A DNA stretch of 64,000 nucleotides from Treponema socranskii subsp. buccale (GTDB lineage Bacteria; Spirochaetota; Spirochaetia; Treponematales; Treponemataceae), in assembly GCF_024181585.1 (NCBI RefSeq), contig NZ_CP054258.1, positions 124,001 to 188,000 of the forward strand, in the 5' to 3' direction. Under the pieces are notes generated by a model. It was not told where the DNA came from. It did not search any database and worked only from the letters and a program-made list of their open reading frames with translations. Below are positions 25,584-33,894 of the stretch, piece after piece. The position numbers and the translations under genes are program-made. The stretch's first letter is position 1, and every line of letters begins with the position of its first letter.

Positions 25584-27110
25584 ATGACACTCGAAATTTT
25601 TGCCAAGGCTTTTTTTGAACTTTGTACGCCGTCGGTTTTATTGTTTTTATGTCTCGGAGTCGTAATCGGTACGGTGATCGGCGCGCTGCCGGGTTTGTCC
25701 GCAACGATGGGCATCGCCATTATGACGCCGATTACATTTTGGTTTCCGCCGGCAAACGGATTCGCGCTGCTTATGGGGCTGTGGAACGCTGCGATTTTTT
25801 CCGGAGGCATTTCCGCGATTTTAATAAATACGCCGGGAACGCCCGCTTCCATAAGTCAATCGCTCGACGGCTATCAGATGTACCGGCAGGGAAAAGGCGG
25901 TCTCGCGCTCGGCGTAAACGTCATCTATTCGTTTATGGGCGGCATATTTTCGACGCTGTGTCTCATTTTGTTTTCCACGCCGATCGCGAATTTTACCGTA
26001 ACGTTCAATGCACCCGAGTACTGTATGCTCGCGCTTTTCGGTCTTTCGATGATGATCGCGGTATCCACCGGCAACGTGCTCAAAGGTACGATTCTCGGCG
26101 TTGCAGGCATCCTGCTCAGCTGTGTAGGACTTGATCCTCTGCTTGCCATACCGCGTTTTACTTTCGGTTCGGTCGACCTGCTCGCCGGCATTTCATTTAT
26201 CCCTGTTATGATCGGTATGTTCGGCATCGGCGAAGTGCTGTATCAGATGTATTCGCGAAACCGCACGGAAGAAGCGGCGGAAATGAAAGCGCGGAAAGTC
26301 AATCTTGCGCTCGGCCGCGTTTTACCGTCGTTTAAGGAATTCAAAGAACTCACGATACCGACGCTTATCGGTGCCGTCGAAGGAACGCTCATCGGCGCGA
26401 TTCCCGCAGCGGGCGGCGACATCGCATCGATCATCTCGTGGGGCAATGCAAAAAAAATGAGTAAACATCCCGAAGAATACGGAAAGGGTTCGCTTGAAGG
26501 GCTCGCCGTTTCTTCGACTGCAAACAATGCGGTTATCGGAGGAGCGATGACGACGATGATGACGCTCGGTATTCCCGGCGATTCGGTTACCGCCATCCTT
26601 ATCGGCTCTTTGACGATGTACGGTATGCAGCCGGGTTTGAAAATGTTTACGGAAAATGCCGACTTTACCGCAAAGATTATGCTGCTTATGCTGCTTGCGA
26701 ATGTCGTCTTTTTGATCTTCGGTCTCGTTACCGCAAAAGCATCCGCGAAAGTGCTGAACGTTTCGCAGCCGACCGTTTGGACGGCGGTATGCCTTTTGTG
26801 CGTTGTCGGATCTTATGCGTTGAATAATAATTTTTTCGACGTTATCGTCATGTTTGCCGCTGCTCTTCTCGGCTTTGTGTGCAAAGTATATGATTTCCCG
26901 ACGGGGCCCTTTGTGCTCGGACTGCTCCTCGGCAATATGATGGAAGCGAACTTCCGCCGTGCGCTCGTGATGAGCCACGGGAAGCTCATGACTTTCGTGC
27001 AGCGACCCGTTTCCTGCGTGCTTTTGATCGCGACGATTCTCGCGTTCTCTTGGCCGGTTATTAAAAACATAATCGATGCGCGGAAGGGCAGTGCGCGAAA
27101 GGCGGGGTAA
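25584..27110 (+). CDS. tctA: Tripartite tricarboxylate transporter large membrane subunit (TctA)
   Basis: 508 aa with about 11-12 membrane segments. GALPGLSATMGIAIM, GGISAILINTPGTPAS and the second-half repeat GAIPAAGGDIASIISWGNAKK with MTLGIPGDSVTA are the two TctA signature loops. It is the ion-coupled permease of the system; the solute is unknown. Spacing to tctB is 29 bp. Confidence 0.94.
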   Translation: MTLEIFAKAFFELCTPSVLLFLCLGVVIGTVIGALPGLSATMGIAIMTPITFWFPPANGFALLMGLWNAAIFSGGISAILINTPGTPASISQSLDGYQMYRQGKGGLALGVNVIYSFMGGIFSTLCLILFSTPIANFTVTFNAPEYCMLALFGLSMMIAVSTGNVLKGTILGVAGILLSCVGLDPLLAIPRFTFGSVDLLAGISFIPVMIGMFGIGEVLYQMYSRNRTEEAAEMKARKVNLALGRVLPSFKEFKELTIPTLIGAVEGTLIGAIPAAGGDIASIISWGNAKKMSKHPEEYGKGSLEGLAVSSTANNAVIGGAMTTMMTLGIPGDSVTAILIGSLTMYGMQPGLKMFTENADFTAKIMLLMLLANVVFLIFGLVTAKASAKVLNVSQPTVWTAVCLLCVVGSYALNNNFFDVIVMFAAALLGFVCKVYDFPTGPFVLGLLLGNMMEANFRRALVMSHGKLMTFVQRPVSCVLLIATILAFSWPVIKNIIDARKGSARKAG

Positions 27111-27158
27111 AAGCATACGCGCATTATTCGGCATCGCTAAACGATTCGATTTTTAGAG

Positions 27159-28220
27159 GTGCTGTTTGTTGCGAGCGGATTTCTTTATATGCGTATGCAT
27201 ACGTCGGTTATGCCGAACGGCACCGGCTATTTCAAAGCGTTTGAAGACGTGCTTGCAAAACGGGGCGACAAATTTACAGCGCTTATGGATACCGAAGCGA
27301 AGAGTTTGATCATGGACGGCAGCGATGTCGTCGGCGTGAATGCGGTCGGCAAAGCGGGAAACAAAGTGACGCTGCACGCGAAAAAAGGCGTTATCCTTGC
27401 AACCGGAGGTTTTGCCGGAAATGTACAGATGCGGCAAAAATATTGTCAAACCGGCAAGTGGCCCGATTTAAGCGAAAAAGTCATTACGACAAATGTGGCG
27501 AGCGTTACCGGAGACGGCATTTTTATGGCACAGGATGCGGGCGCCGAACTCATCAATATGGAACAGATACAGTTGTTGCCGTATGCAAATCCGTGGACGG
27601 GCGCGACAAGCGATATTACGCTCACATACAGCGCAAGCATGTATATAAATAAAGAAGGAAGGCGCTTTGTTCGTGAAGACGGCCGCCGCGACGAAATGTC
27701 TCTTGCAATTATCGCGCAGCCCGACGGTCTTATGTATCAGCTGTTCAGCGCGGACACCGTACCCGATCCTGCGAAAGGCAAGACGCTCGGCGGTAAAAGC
27801 GTCGCGTACTTTCTCGACAATCATCTGGCGGGATACGTATCGGGCGCGACGCTTGCGGATTTGGCAAAAACGCTCAATATGGATGCCTCCGTTTTGCAAA
27901 AAACGGTCGATGATTTTAATACCTATGTCGACGGTTCGGCAAAAGATCCGCTCGGGCGCATTACATGGACGAAAAAATTGGTTACCGGTCCGTGGTATGC
28001 GTATCCGAGAAAGCCTGCAACGCATCACACGATGGGCGGCATCAACGTCGATAACGATGCGCATGCACTTCGTGCAGACGGCACGATTATCAAAGGCTTA
28101 TATTGTGCGGGAGAAATTACCGGAAATTATCACGGCGCAAACAGGCTCGGCGGCAACGCTATCGTCGATTTTTGCGTAAACGGTCGTAAAGCGGGCGCGA
28201 ACGCAGCGACAGGCAAGTGA
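27159..28220 (+). pseudogene. 5'-truncated fumarate reductase-like flavoprotein
   Basis: Codes for the C-terminal part only of a paralog of the protein at 21196-22977, starting at a position equal to about residue 262 of that protein. The signal peptide, FMN_bind domain and GAGGAGMAAG nucleotide-binding loop are missing, so FAD binding is not possible as it stands. The rest is intact (VILATGGFAG, ATHHTMGGI, GANRLGGNA). A 12-bp stretch ATCGTCCGTTCT after the stop also follows the stop of the full-length paralog, pointing to a duplication followed by loss of the 5' part. The long open frame suggests a recent event or a retained role. Confidence 0.75.
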
Positions 28221-28280
28221 TCGTCCGTTCTAAAAGCAGACCTTTCGGAAGGGCTTAGAAGTGCGGACGATAGTGTGCGG

Positions 28281-28313
28281 ACGGCACCCCCTTATTCGGG
28301 GTGCCGTTTTTTA
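28281..28313 (+). terminator. Terminator of the flavoprotein-tct operon
   Basis: Hairpin with stem ACGGCACCCC/GGGGTGCCGT and a 6-7 nt loop, followed by a run of six T. Confidence 0.9.
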
Positions 28314-28335
28314 TGCGGGAGCCTCTGCCCCCGTC

Positions 28336-28364
28336 TTGCCCTAACTCGCGTAAAATCATATCTT
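28336..28364 (+). promoter_or_regulatory. Leaderless promoter of pyrKD
   Basis: TTGCCC, 17-bp spacer, TATCTT, then 6 nt and the ATG at 28371; no Shine-Dalgarno. Confidence 0.6.
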
Positions 28365-28370
28365 TACATT

Positions 28371-30269
28371 ATGTCCGATACAGCAGCTTGCAAATCTCCT
28401 CCGCTCTATGCAAGAGGTACCGTCATATTCTGTGAAAAAGAAAAAGGCGCGCGTCCCGAAGGAAGCGTTTTTCTGCTGAAAGTCTGCGTACCGAAGTCGG
28501 CAGCTAGGCACTGTCAGTCGATGCCGTCTTCGATTCTGCAAGCTGTAAACCCTTCCGCCGTGCCGCAGGAAGCCGCGAATGCTGTCAGTACCGTATGCGG
28601 CGGAAGTTCGCCGAGCGCGCAGTCCGGCATGCCGCTTCCGGGGCAGTTTTATATGCTGCGCGCGGAAAGGTCGAGTGTGCTTTTGGGGCGCCCGGTCAGC
28701 GTATTTCATGCCGAAGCGTGCGCGGACGAAATCGAAGTACAGTTTCTCATCCTCGTAAAGGGGCGCGGTACGCGGGAGTTGTGCGCGCTGAAAGCGGGAG
28801 ATGCAGTACTGATGCTCGGCCCCGTCGGCAACACTTTTCCCTTTCCCGAAAACGATACAAAAGTCTGTATTGCAGGCGGCGGTATCGGCGTCGCGCCCGT
28901 AGCTGCTTTTGCCGAAACGCTTCCGCCCGGCTCTTACGATTTTTTTGCGAGCTTTAAAAGCGGCTCCTACGGTTTGGAGCATATTCGCCCGGAAAAATTA
29001 ATAATTACGACGGACGACGGAAGCGAAGGCGTTCACGGCATGCTTCCCGCAGCCCTTACCGAAGATGCGCTCCGTGCGGGAGGTTACGGCGCCGTGTATG
29101 CGTGCGGGCCTACGCCTATGCTTTCGTATGTAAAGCGCATAGCCGAAAGCGCAGGTATCCCGTGTTATATAAGCATGGAAAGCCGAATGGCTTGCGGTAT
29201 GGGTGTCTGCCTCGGCTGCACGATTCACACGAGCGAAGGCAATAAGCGCTGCTGCAAAGACGGCCCCGTTTTCGACAGCCGCATCCTCGAATTTCCGAAG
29301 CCCGTATCGAAGCCTGCTCGAAAAGCGCTCGACGGAGTACCCGATTTTTCGATTGCGATCGGGGGCGTGCGTTTAAAAAATCCCGTCATCGCGTCTTCGG
29401 GGACTTTCGGATTCGGCACGGAATACGCTTCCGTTTTCGACGTCGGAAAACTCGGCGGCATTGCGAGCAAGGGTTTGACGCTCGAAGCGCGCGAAGGAAA
29501 TACGGGCATCCGCTTGTGGGAAACGCCTTCGGGTCTCATGAATTCGATCGGGCTGCAAAATCCGGGCATCGCTCATTTTATCGATTTCGAACTGCCGGAA
29601 ATGCTCAAACTGAAAACGGTGGCGATCGCGAACCTCTCCGGTTCGACACTCGAAACGTATATCGAAGGCGCAAAGCTGCTCGATAAAAGTGCTGTCCCGA
29701 TCATCGAACTGAATATTTCCTGTCCGAACGTTGCGGCCGGAGGAGCGGCGTGGGGCATGACGTGTGCGAATGCGGAAACTGCGGTGCGCGAAGTGCGCGC
29801 CGTAACGAAAAAACCGCTCATCGTAAAGCTTACGCCGCAAGCGCCCGATTTTACGGGTGTCGCGCTCGCCTGCATCCGCTCGGGTGCGGATGCGCTCAGC
29901 ATCGGAAACTCCTTTCAAGGCGTCGCCGTCGACATAGAGTGCGGTGTGCCGGTGTTCGATAAAATCAAAGCGGGCTTCGGCGGCCCTGCCGTCCGTCCGA
30001 TCGCCGTGCGCCTCGTGTGGGAAACCTTCGAAGCGATGCGCTCGCTTCCGCCGCACGAACGCGTGCCGATCGTCGCTGTCGGCGGTATCGAAAAATGGGA
30101 AGATGCGGTCGAGTTTATCATGGCGGGAGCGCTTGCCGTCGGAGTGGGTACGAACACTTTTGCAAATCCGCTGACGATGCTCGAAGTGCTCTCCGGCATC
30201 GAAGCGTTTATGAAGCGCAAGGGCTTTGCCTCCGTGTACGATATGTGCGGCATCGCACATGAGAGATAA
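28371..30269 (+). CDS. pyrKD: Fused dihydroorotate dehydrogenase: PyrK electron-transfer subunit + PyrD (class 1B)
   Basis: 632 aa, a single chain of what are normally two subunits. Residues about 10-310 are PyrK: FAD/NAD reductase fold with LGPVGNTFP, GGGIGVAPV and CGPTPML, then the [2Fe-2S] motif CGMGVCLGC with a fourth Cys near 294. From about 323 comes PyrD: GGVRLKNPVIASSGTFG, the catalytic Cys (about 451) in LNISCPNV and SIGNSFQG. Cys rather than Ser marks class 1B, which passes electrons from dihydroorotate to NAD+. An extra stretch of about 40 residues (SAARHCQ... to SAQSG) lies in the first PyrK sheet. A start at 28371 fits the promoter; longer in-frame starts would lie in the terminator. 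Confidence 0.92.
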   Translation: MSDTAACKSPPLYARGTVIFCEKEKGARPEGSVFLLKVCVPKSAARHCQSMPSSILQAVNPSAVPQEAANAVSTVCGGSSPSAQSGMPLPGQFYMLRAERSSVLLGRPVSVFHAEACADEIEVQFLILVKGRGTRELCALKAGDAVLMLGPVGNTFPFPENDTKVCIAGGGIGVAPVAAFAETLPPGSYDFFASFKSGSYGLEHIRPEKLIITTDDGSEGVHGMLPAALTEDALRAGGYGAVYACGPTPMLSYVKRIAESAGIPCYISMESRMACGMGVCLGCTIHTSEGNKRCCKDGPVFDSRILEFPKPVSKPARKALDGVPDFSIAIGGVRLKNPVIASSGTFGFGTEYASVFDVGKLGGIASKGLTLEAREGNTGIRLWETPSGLMNSIGLQNPGIAHFIDFELPEMLKLKTVAIANLSGSTLETYIEGAKLLDKSAVPIIELNISCPNVAAGGAAWGMTCANAETAVREVRAVTKKPLIVKLTPQAPDFTGVALACIRSGADALSIGNSFQGVAVDIECGVPVFDKIKAGFGGPAVRPIAVRLVWETFEAMRSLPPHERVPIVAVGGIEKWEDAVEFIMAGALAVGVGTNTFANPLTMLEVLSGIEAFMKRKGFASVYDMCGIAHER

Positions 30270-30271
30270 AA

Positions 30272-30565
30272 ATGACATTGACTAAAGCGTTGAAAGATCA
30301 ATGTAAAAACACAAACTTCAAAAAAGAATACGAAGCATTGGAACCCGAATATGCTTTGATTCGGGCGTTAATCGATGCAAGAAATTCATGTAATATCACA
30401 CAAAAAGAACTTGCTGCAGCGACCGGTATTGCGCAATCGGATATAAGCAAAATAGAAAACGGTTTAGGAAATCCGACGATACGGCTTTTGCAGCGGCTTG
30501 CAAATGGATTGAACATGAATCTGAAAGTTGAGTTTGTCCCGAAAAAACGTATCGCAGTGCGTTGA
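30272..30565 (+). CDS. XRE-family HTH protein, HigA-like orphan antitoxin
   Basis: 97 aa, starting 2 bp after the pyrKD stop. A short N-terminal segment (FKKEYEALEPEYALIRALIDAR) leads into a helix-turn-helix: TQKELAAATGIAQSDISKIENG. This layout is that of HigA antitoxins paired with RelE-like HigB toxins, but no toxin gene lies on either side. It may be an orphan regulator. Its codon use is more AT-rich than pyrKD, hinting at separate origin. Confidence 0.85.
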   Translation: MTLTKALKDQCKNTNFKKEYEALEPEYALIRALIDARNSCNITQKELAAATGIAQSDISKIENGLGNPTIRLLQRLANGLNMNLKVEFVPKKRIAVR

Positions 30566-30654
30566 AAAGTATAATCGAAAGCGGTATAAAAACCGCAGTT
30601 GCCTTGATAGTGACATTTCGCCGATTTGCGCTCCGATACGATTTACATTTCGAT

Positions 30655-30683
30655 TTGCGCGCATTTGCAGAATGCGCTATAAT
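30655..30683 (+). promoter_or_regulatory. Promoter of the S1-domain gene
   Basis: TTGCGC, 17-bp spacer, TATAAT; predicted leader about 17 nt with GAGG before the ATG. Confidence 0.75.
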
Positions 30684-30706
30684 CGCGTTCGAAGTATGAG
30701 GTTCTT

Positions 30707-31795
30707 ATGAAAAAATTTGATATAGGCGAAAAGGTTTCGCTCAAAGTCGTCGCGGTTTCCGCGGGTACGGTTTTTCTCGACTTGAACGCGAAAAGCGAAG
30801 GCGTACTCGACGCGTCCGAGTTTACCGATGAAAACGGCATCTGTTCGATACATCCGGGCGATATGCTCGATGTATATTTTATCGGAAACGAAAGCGGGGA
30901 AGCTCGCTTTACGACAAAGATTTCCGGCGGCAAAGCGGATAAATCGATTTTGGAAAACGCGTATAAAAACGGCATCCCCGTCGAAGGGCATGTCGACAAA
31001 GAGATCAAAGGCGGCTACGAAGTGACGGTCGGGACGAGCCGCGCCTTTTGCCCGTATTCTCAGATGGGCTGGAAGCAAAAGGGAGATGCCGCATCGTTTG
31101 TCGGAAAGCACCTCGTTTTTAAAATTCAGGAATACAAAAACGACGGGCGCGACATACTCGTTTCAAACCGCGTCGTCCTGGAAGAAGCGTACGAAAAAGA
31201 ACTTGAAGCGCTCAAGGAAAAATTAAAAGAAGGCATGACGGTCGAAGCGACAGTTGTGTCGCTGCAAACATACGGCGCTTTTGTCGATATCGGCGGATTC
31301 GAAGCGCTCCTGCCGATTTCGGAAATCGCGCGCTCTCGTGTCGACGACGTGAGCGCCGTTTTGCATGTCGGGCAAAAGCTCGGCGTAAAAATTATTAAAG
31401 CGGACTGGGCGCACGAGCGCGTTTCGGTGAGCGCAAAAGAGCTGCTTGCCGATCCGTGGACGGCTGCAGCGGAAAAATATGCCCCGGGTTCGAAATACGA
31501 GGGCACCGTTTCGCGCGTTGCGCCCTTCGGCGTTTTTGTCGAACTCGAACCGGGCGTCGACGGACTCGTGCACATATCGGAAATGGACGGCGTCGACTCT
31601 CATACGAATCTGAACAAAGTCTTTTCGAAGGGACAAAAGATGTCGGTACTCGTCAAAGAAGTAAACGCTCGGGAACGGCGTATTTCGCTTACGCCGACGA
31701 CGTCGGTCGAACAGGATAAAACGACGGCGCGTTATATGGCCGGTCAGACGGACGGCGAAGGCTACAATCCGTTTGCAGCTCTTTTGAAAAAATAA
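30707..31795 (+). CDS. S1 RNA-binding domain protein (four S1 repeats)
   Basis: 362 aa. Four S1 folds at about 1-75, 85-155, 172-240 and 258-330; the last two are the best conserved (GAFVDIGGFEALLPISEIA and FGVFVELEPGVDGLVHISEMD). Related to ribosomal protein S1 but shorter than the usual six-repeat form, so it may act as an auxiliary RNA-binding or translation protein. It is single, with its own promoter. Confidence 0.88.
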   Translation: MKKFDIGEKVSLKVVAVSAGTVFLDLNAKSEGVLDASEFTDENGICSIHPGDMLDVYFIGNESGEARFTTKISGGKADKSILENAYKNGIPVEGHVDKEIKGGYEVTVGTSRAFCPYSQMGWKQKGDAASFVGKHLVFKIQEYKNDGRDILVSNRVVLEEAYEKELEALKEKLKEGMTVEATVVSLQTYGAFVDIGGFEALLPISEIARSRVDDVSAVLHVGQKLGVKIIKADWAHERVSVSAKELLADPWTAAAEKYAPGSKYEGTVSRVAPFGVFVELEPGVDGLVHISEMDGVDSHTNLNKVFSKGQKMSVLVKEVNARERRISLTPTTSVEQDKTTARYMAGQTDGEGYNPFAALLKK

Positions 31796-31859
31796 CGGTG
31801 ACGAAAAATAATAAACTTTTGCGCATATACGACGCCGTTCGGGCAAAGTCTTGCCGTCT

Positions 31860-31888
31860 TTACACGGCCGTTTAATTTATGCTAAAAT
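31860..31888 (+). promoter_or_regulatory. Promoter of the BASS symporter gene
   Basis: TTACAC, 17-bp spacer, TAAAAT. A perfect palindrome CTTTAAT-ATA-ATTAAAG (31890-31906) covers the predicted transcription start and could be an operator. Confidence 0.5.
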
Positions 31889-31928
31889 ACTTTAATATAA
31901 TTAAAGACATGTAAAGGATGTAATTAGT

Positions 31929-32876
31929 ATGAAATTTCTTGAAAAGCTGAGCGATTTTTTCGGCAAATGGATGGCGCTCATCGTCATTGCGGTTGCCGCT
32001 CTTGCGCTCTTTGCACCGCAGACCTGTTTGTGGATTAAAACGAGCTGGATAAATTGGCTGCTCGGCATTGTCATGTTCGGCATGGGACTCACGCTCAAAA
32101 TGGACGATTTTAAAGTCGTGTTCAGCCGGCCGAAAGATATCATAATCGGTTTTATCGCGCAGTTTACGCTCATGCCGCTTATCGCTTTTCTTTTGGCGAA
32201 AGCGTTTAATTTGCCGACGGAAATCGCGGTCGGCGTTATCCTTGTCGGCACTTGTCCCGGCGGTACCTCGTCGAACGTCATGACTTATCTTTCCAAAGGT
32301 GACGTTCCGCTGTCGGTCGGCATGACCGCTGTGTCGACGCTGTTCGCGCCGCTTATGACCCCTCTTTTAACGCTCCTGTATGCGGGGCAGCGTGTCGATG
32401 TCAATGCCGTCGCGATGTTTTTGTCGATTGTAAAAGTCGTACTCGTGCCGATTGCGCTCGGTTTGGTGTGCAATTATTTTTTCGAAAAAGTGACGCGCCA
32501 GATCGTGCGTATCCTTCCGCTTATTTCGACGATCGCGATCATCATGATTATTGCAAGCGTCGTGTCCGCGAATTCCGCGCGGCTTAAAACTGTCGGCGTT
32601 ATGGTCGTCATCGTCGTTATTCTTCACAATCTGCTCGGTTATGCGACGGGATTCGGCGTCGGAAAATTACTGCGTCTTAACACGACGAAGTGCCGTGCGC
32701 TTTCAATCGAAGTCGGTATGCAAAACTCGGGACTTGCGACATCGCTTGCGGCGACGCACTTTGCACAGTATCCGCTTGCGACGATCCCGGGTGCCGTGTT
32801 CAGCGTGTGGCATAATATTTCGGGCGCCGTTTACGCGAACTTCCTCGCAAACCGCCATCCCGAAAAAGCGAAGTAA
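31929..32876 (+). CDS. Bile acid:sodium symporter (BASS) family protein
   Basis: 315 aa with nine or ten membrane segments. MFGMGLTLKMDDF, GVILVGTCPGGTSSNVMTYLSKGD and IEVGMQNSGLA are the sodium-site and crossover motifs of the SBF/BASS family. Bacterial members move organic anions such as pantoate, pyruvate or bile acids with Na+; the substrate here is unknown. AAAGGATG serves as ribosome-binding site. Confidence 0.92.
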   Translation: MKFLEKLSDFFGKWMALIVIAVAALALFAPQTCLWIKTSWINWLLGIVMFGMGLTLKMDDFKVVFSRPKDIIIGFIAQFTLMPLIAFLLAKAFNLPTEIAVGVILVGTCPGGTSSNVMTYLSKGDVPLSVGMTAVSTLFAPLMTPLLTLLYAGQRVDVNAVAMFLSIVKVVLVPIALGLVCNYFFEKVTRQIVRILPLISTIAIIMIIASVVSANSARLKTVGVMVVIVVILHNLLGYATGFGVGKLLRLNTTKCRALSIEVGMQNSGLATSLAATHFAQYPLATIPGAVFSVWHNISGAVYANFLANRHPEKAK

Positions 32877-32887
32877 TATTCGTTCGC

Positions 32888-32977
32888 GCTGCATCCGTGC
32901 AGCGCTCACTACCGTATTTTTGCGGAGCAAAAATACGCGGCCGTTTTGCAAGAATACGACACGGCATCCGTGCCGTG
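32888..32977. repeat. Cluster of three intergenic palindromes
   Basis: GCTGCA-TCCG-TGCAGC (32888-32903), GTATTTTTGC-GGA-GCAAAAATAC (32914-32936) and CACGGCA-TCCG-TGCCGTG (32960-32977). The GCGCTCACTACCG between the first two is shared with the region at 53068-53082, where the following palindrome has a different stem sequence. Confidence 0.7.
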
Positions 32978-33007
32978 CATTGAGAGTAAGTTTCCGTTAA
33001 TGTGTTC

Positions 33008-33147
33008 GGGGCTGTCCAAAAACTTCAGTTTTTGGACAGCTTCCTTGATTTTATATGCGATGTTTAAAATTAAGTTCTTGCAATATAAAGACTTAATTTT
33101 AAACTCGACAGGCTGTCGAAAAAGTAACCGACTTTTGAGACAGCCCC
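33008..33147. repeat. 140-bp multi-hairpin repeat, copy 2
   Basis: Second copy of the element at 24914-25054, same orientation. Ends GGGGCTGTC and GACAGCCCC are perfect inverted repeats; first hairpin GCTGTCCAAAAAC/GTTTTTGGACAGC at 33011-33040. It ends 11 bp before the -35 box of the next gene. Confidence 0.85.
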
Positions 33148-33158
33148 AATATCGCGTC

Positions 33159-33187
33159 TTGACACTATGTGTCTTTCAAAACATACT
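33159..33187 (+). promoter_or_regulatory. Leaderless promoter of the CDP-alcohol phosphatidyltransferase gene
   Basis: TTGACA, 17-bp spacer, CATACT, then 6 nt and ATG 33194; no Shine-Dalgarno. Confidence 0.65.
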
Positions 33188-33193
33188 TACAAT

Positions 33194-33829
33194 ATGAAAC
33201 TTGCAAATGCATTTACGTCGGTTCGCATCGTCTTTGCGCCGGTATTTTTCCTTATCTATTTTATCCCGATTTGGACGGGGCGATTTGCCGGTCTTTCGGC
33301 AGCTCTTATGATTCCTCTCCTGGCGTGCATGGAATTTACCGATTTTCTCGACGGATTTTTTGCGCGTAAAAACCGTGAGGTGAGCGACTTCGGAAAGATG
33401 TTCGATCCCTTTGCGGACGTTATCGTCCATTTGACGACGTTTACGTGTTTTATGTATTCGTTCGCCGCATCCGTTAAAAGCTATCTTCCGGTATGGATTT
33501 TCGTATTGATTTTGTACCGTGAGTTTTCGCAGAATTTTCTCCGCATGGTCGCGGCAAAGCAAGGTACGGCGATCGCCGCGCGAAAGGGCGGAAAACTCAA
33601 AACCGTATTTTACGTCGCATCGGGATTTGTATGCCTCATCCCCGAATGTGCGCTGCGCTTTTATGCGGTGAAAGGGGGAGCTGTCGGCGCTGTCGTTTTA
33701 TCGGTCGTGCAGCATACGGAAGCTTGGAAAAACGCCGCGCTCGGTATGTTTGTCGCGAGCCTTGCGCTGTGCTATATTTCGTTTGCCGATTACCTCGTGC
33801 ACTTTAAGTCGGTTTTAAAAGATATGTGA
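33194..33829 (+). CDS. CDP-alcohol phosphatidyltransferase (PgsA-like)
   Basis: 211 aa with about six membrane segments. The family motif is complete: DG-FF-AR, eight residues, G-KMF-D-PFA-D at about 49-73. The family joins CDP-diacylglycerol with glycerol phosphate, serine, inositol or similar; the position and short length resemble phosphatidylglycerophosphate synthase, but substrate is not fixed by sequence. Start ATG 33194 fits the hydrophobic N-terminus and the promoter. Confidence 0.9.
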   Translation: MKLANAFTSVRIVFAPVFFLIYFIPIWTGRFAGLSAALMIPLLACMEFTDFLDGFFARKNREVSDFGKMFDPFADVIVHLTTFTCFMYSFAASVKSYLPVWIFVLILYREFSQNFLRMVAAKQGTAIAARKGGKLKTVFYVASGFVCLIPECALRFYAVKGGAVGAVVLSVVQHTEAWKNAALGMFVASLALCYISFADYLVHFKSVLKDM

Positions 33830-33894
33830 GGGATCGGCGAAATCGTTTTTACGGGATAACGGATGCCGGAGTCGCGCTCCCGGCGGAGTAAAAA

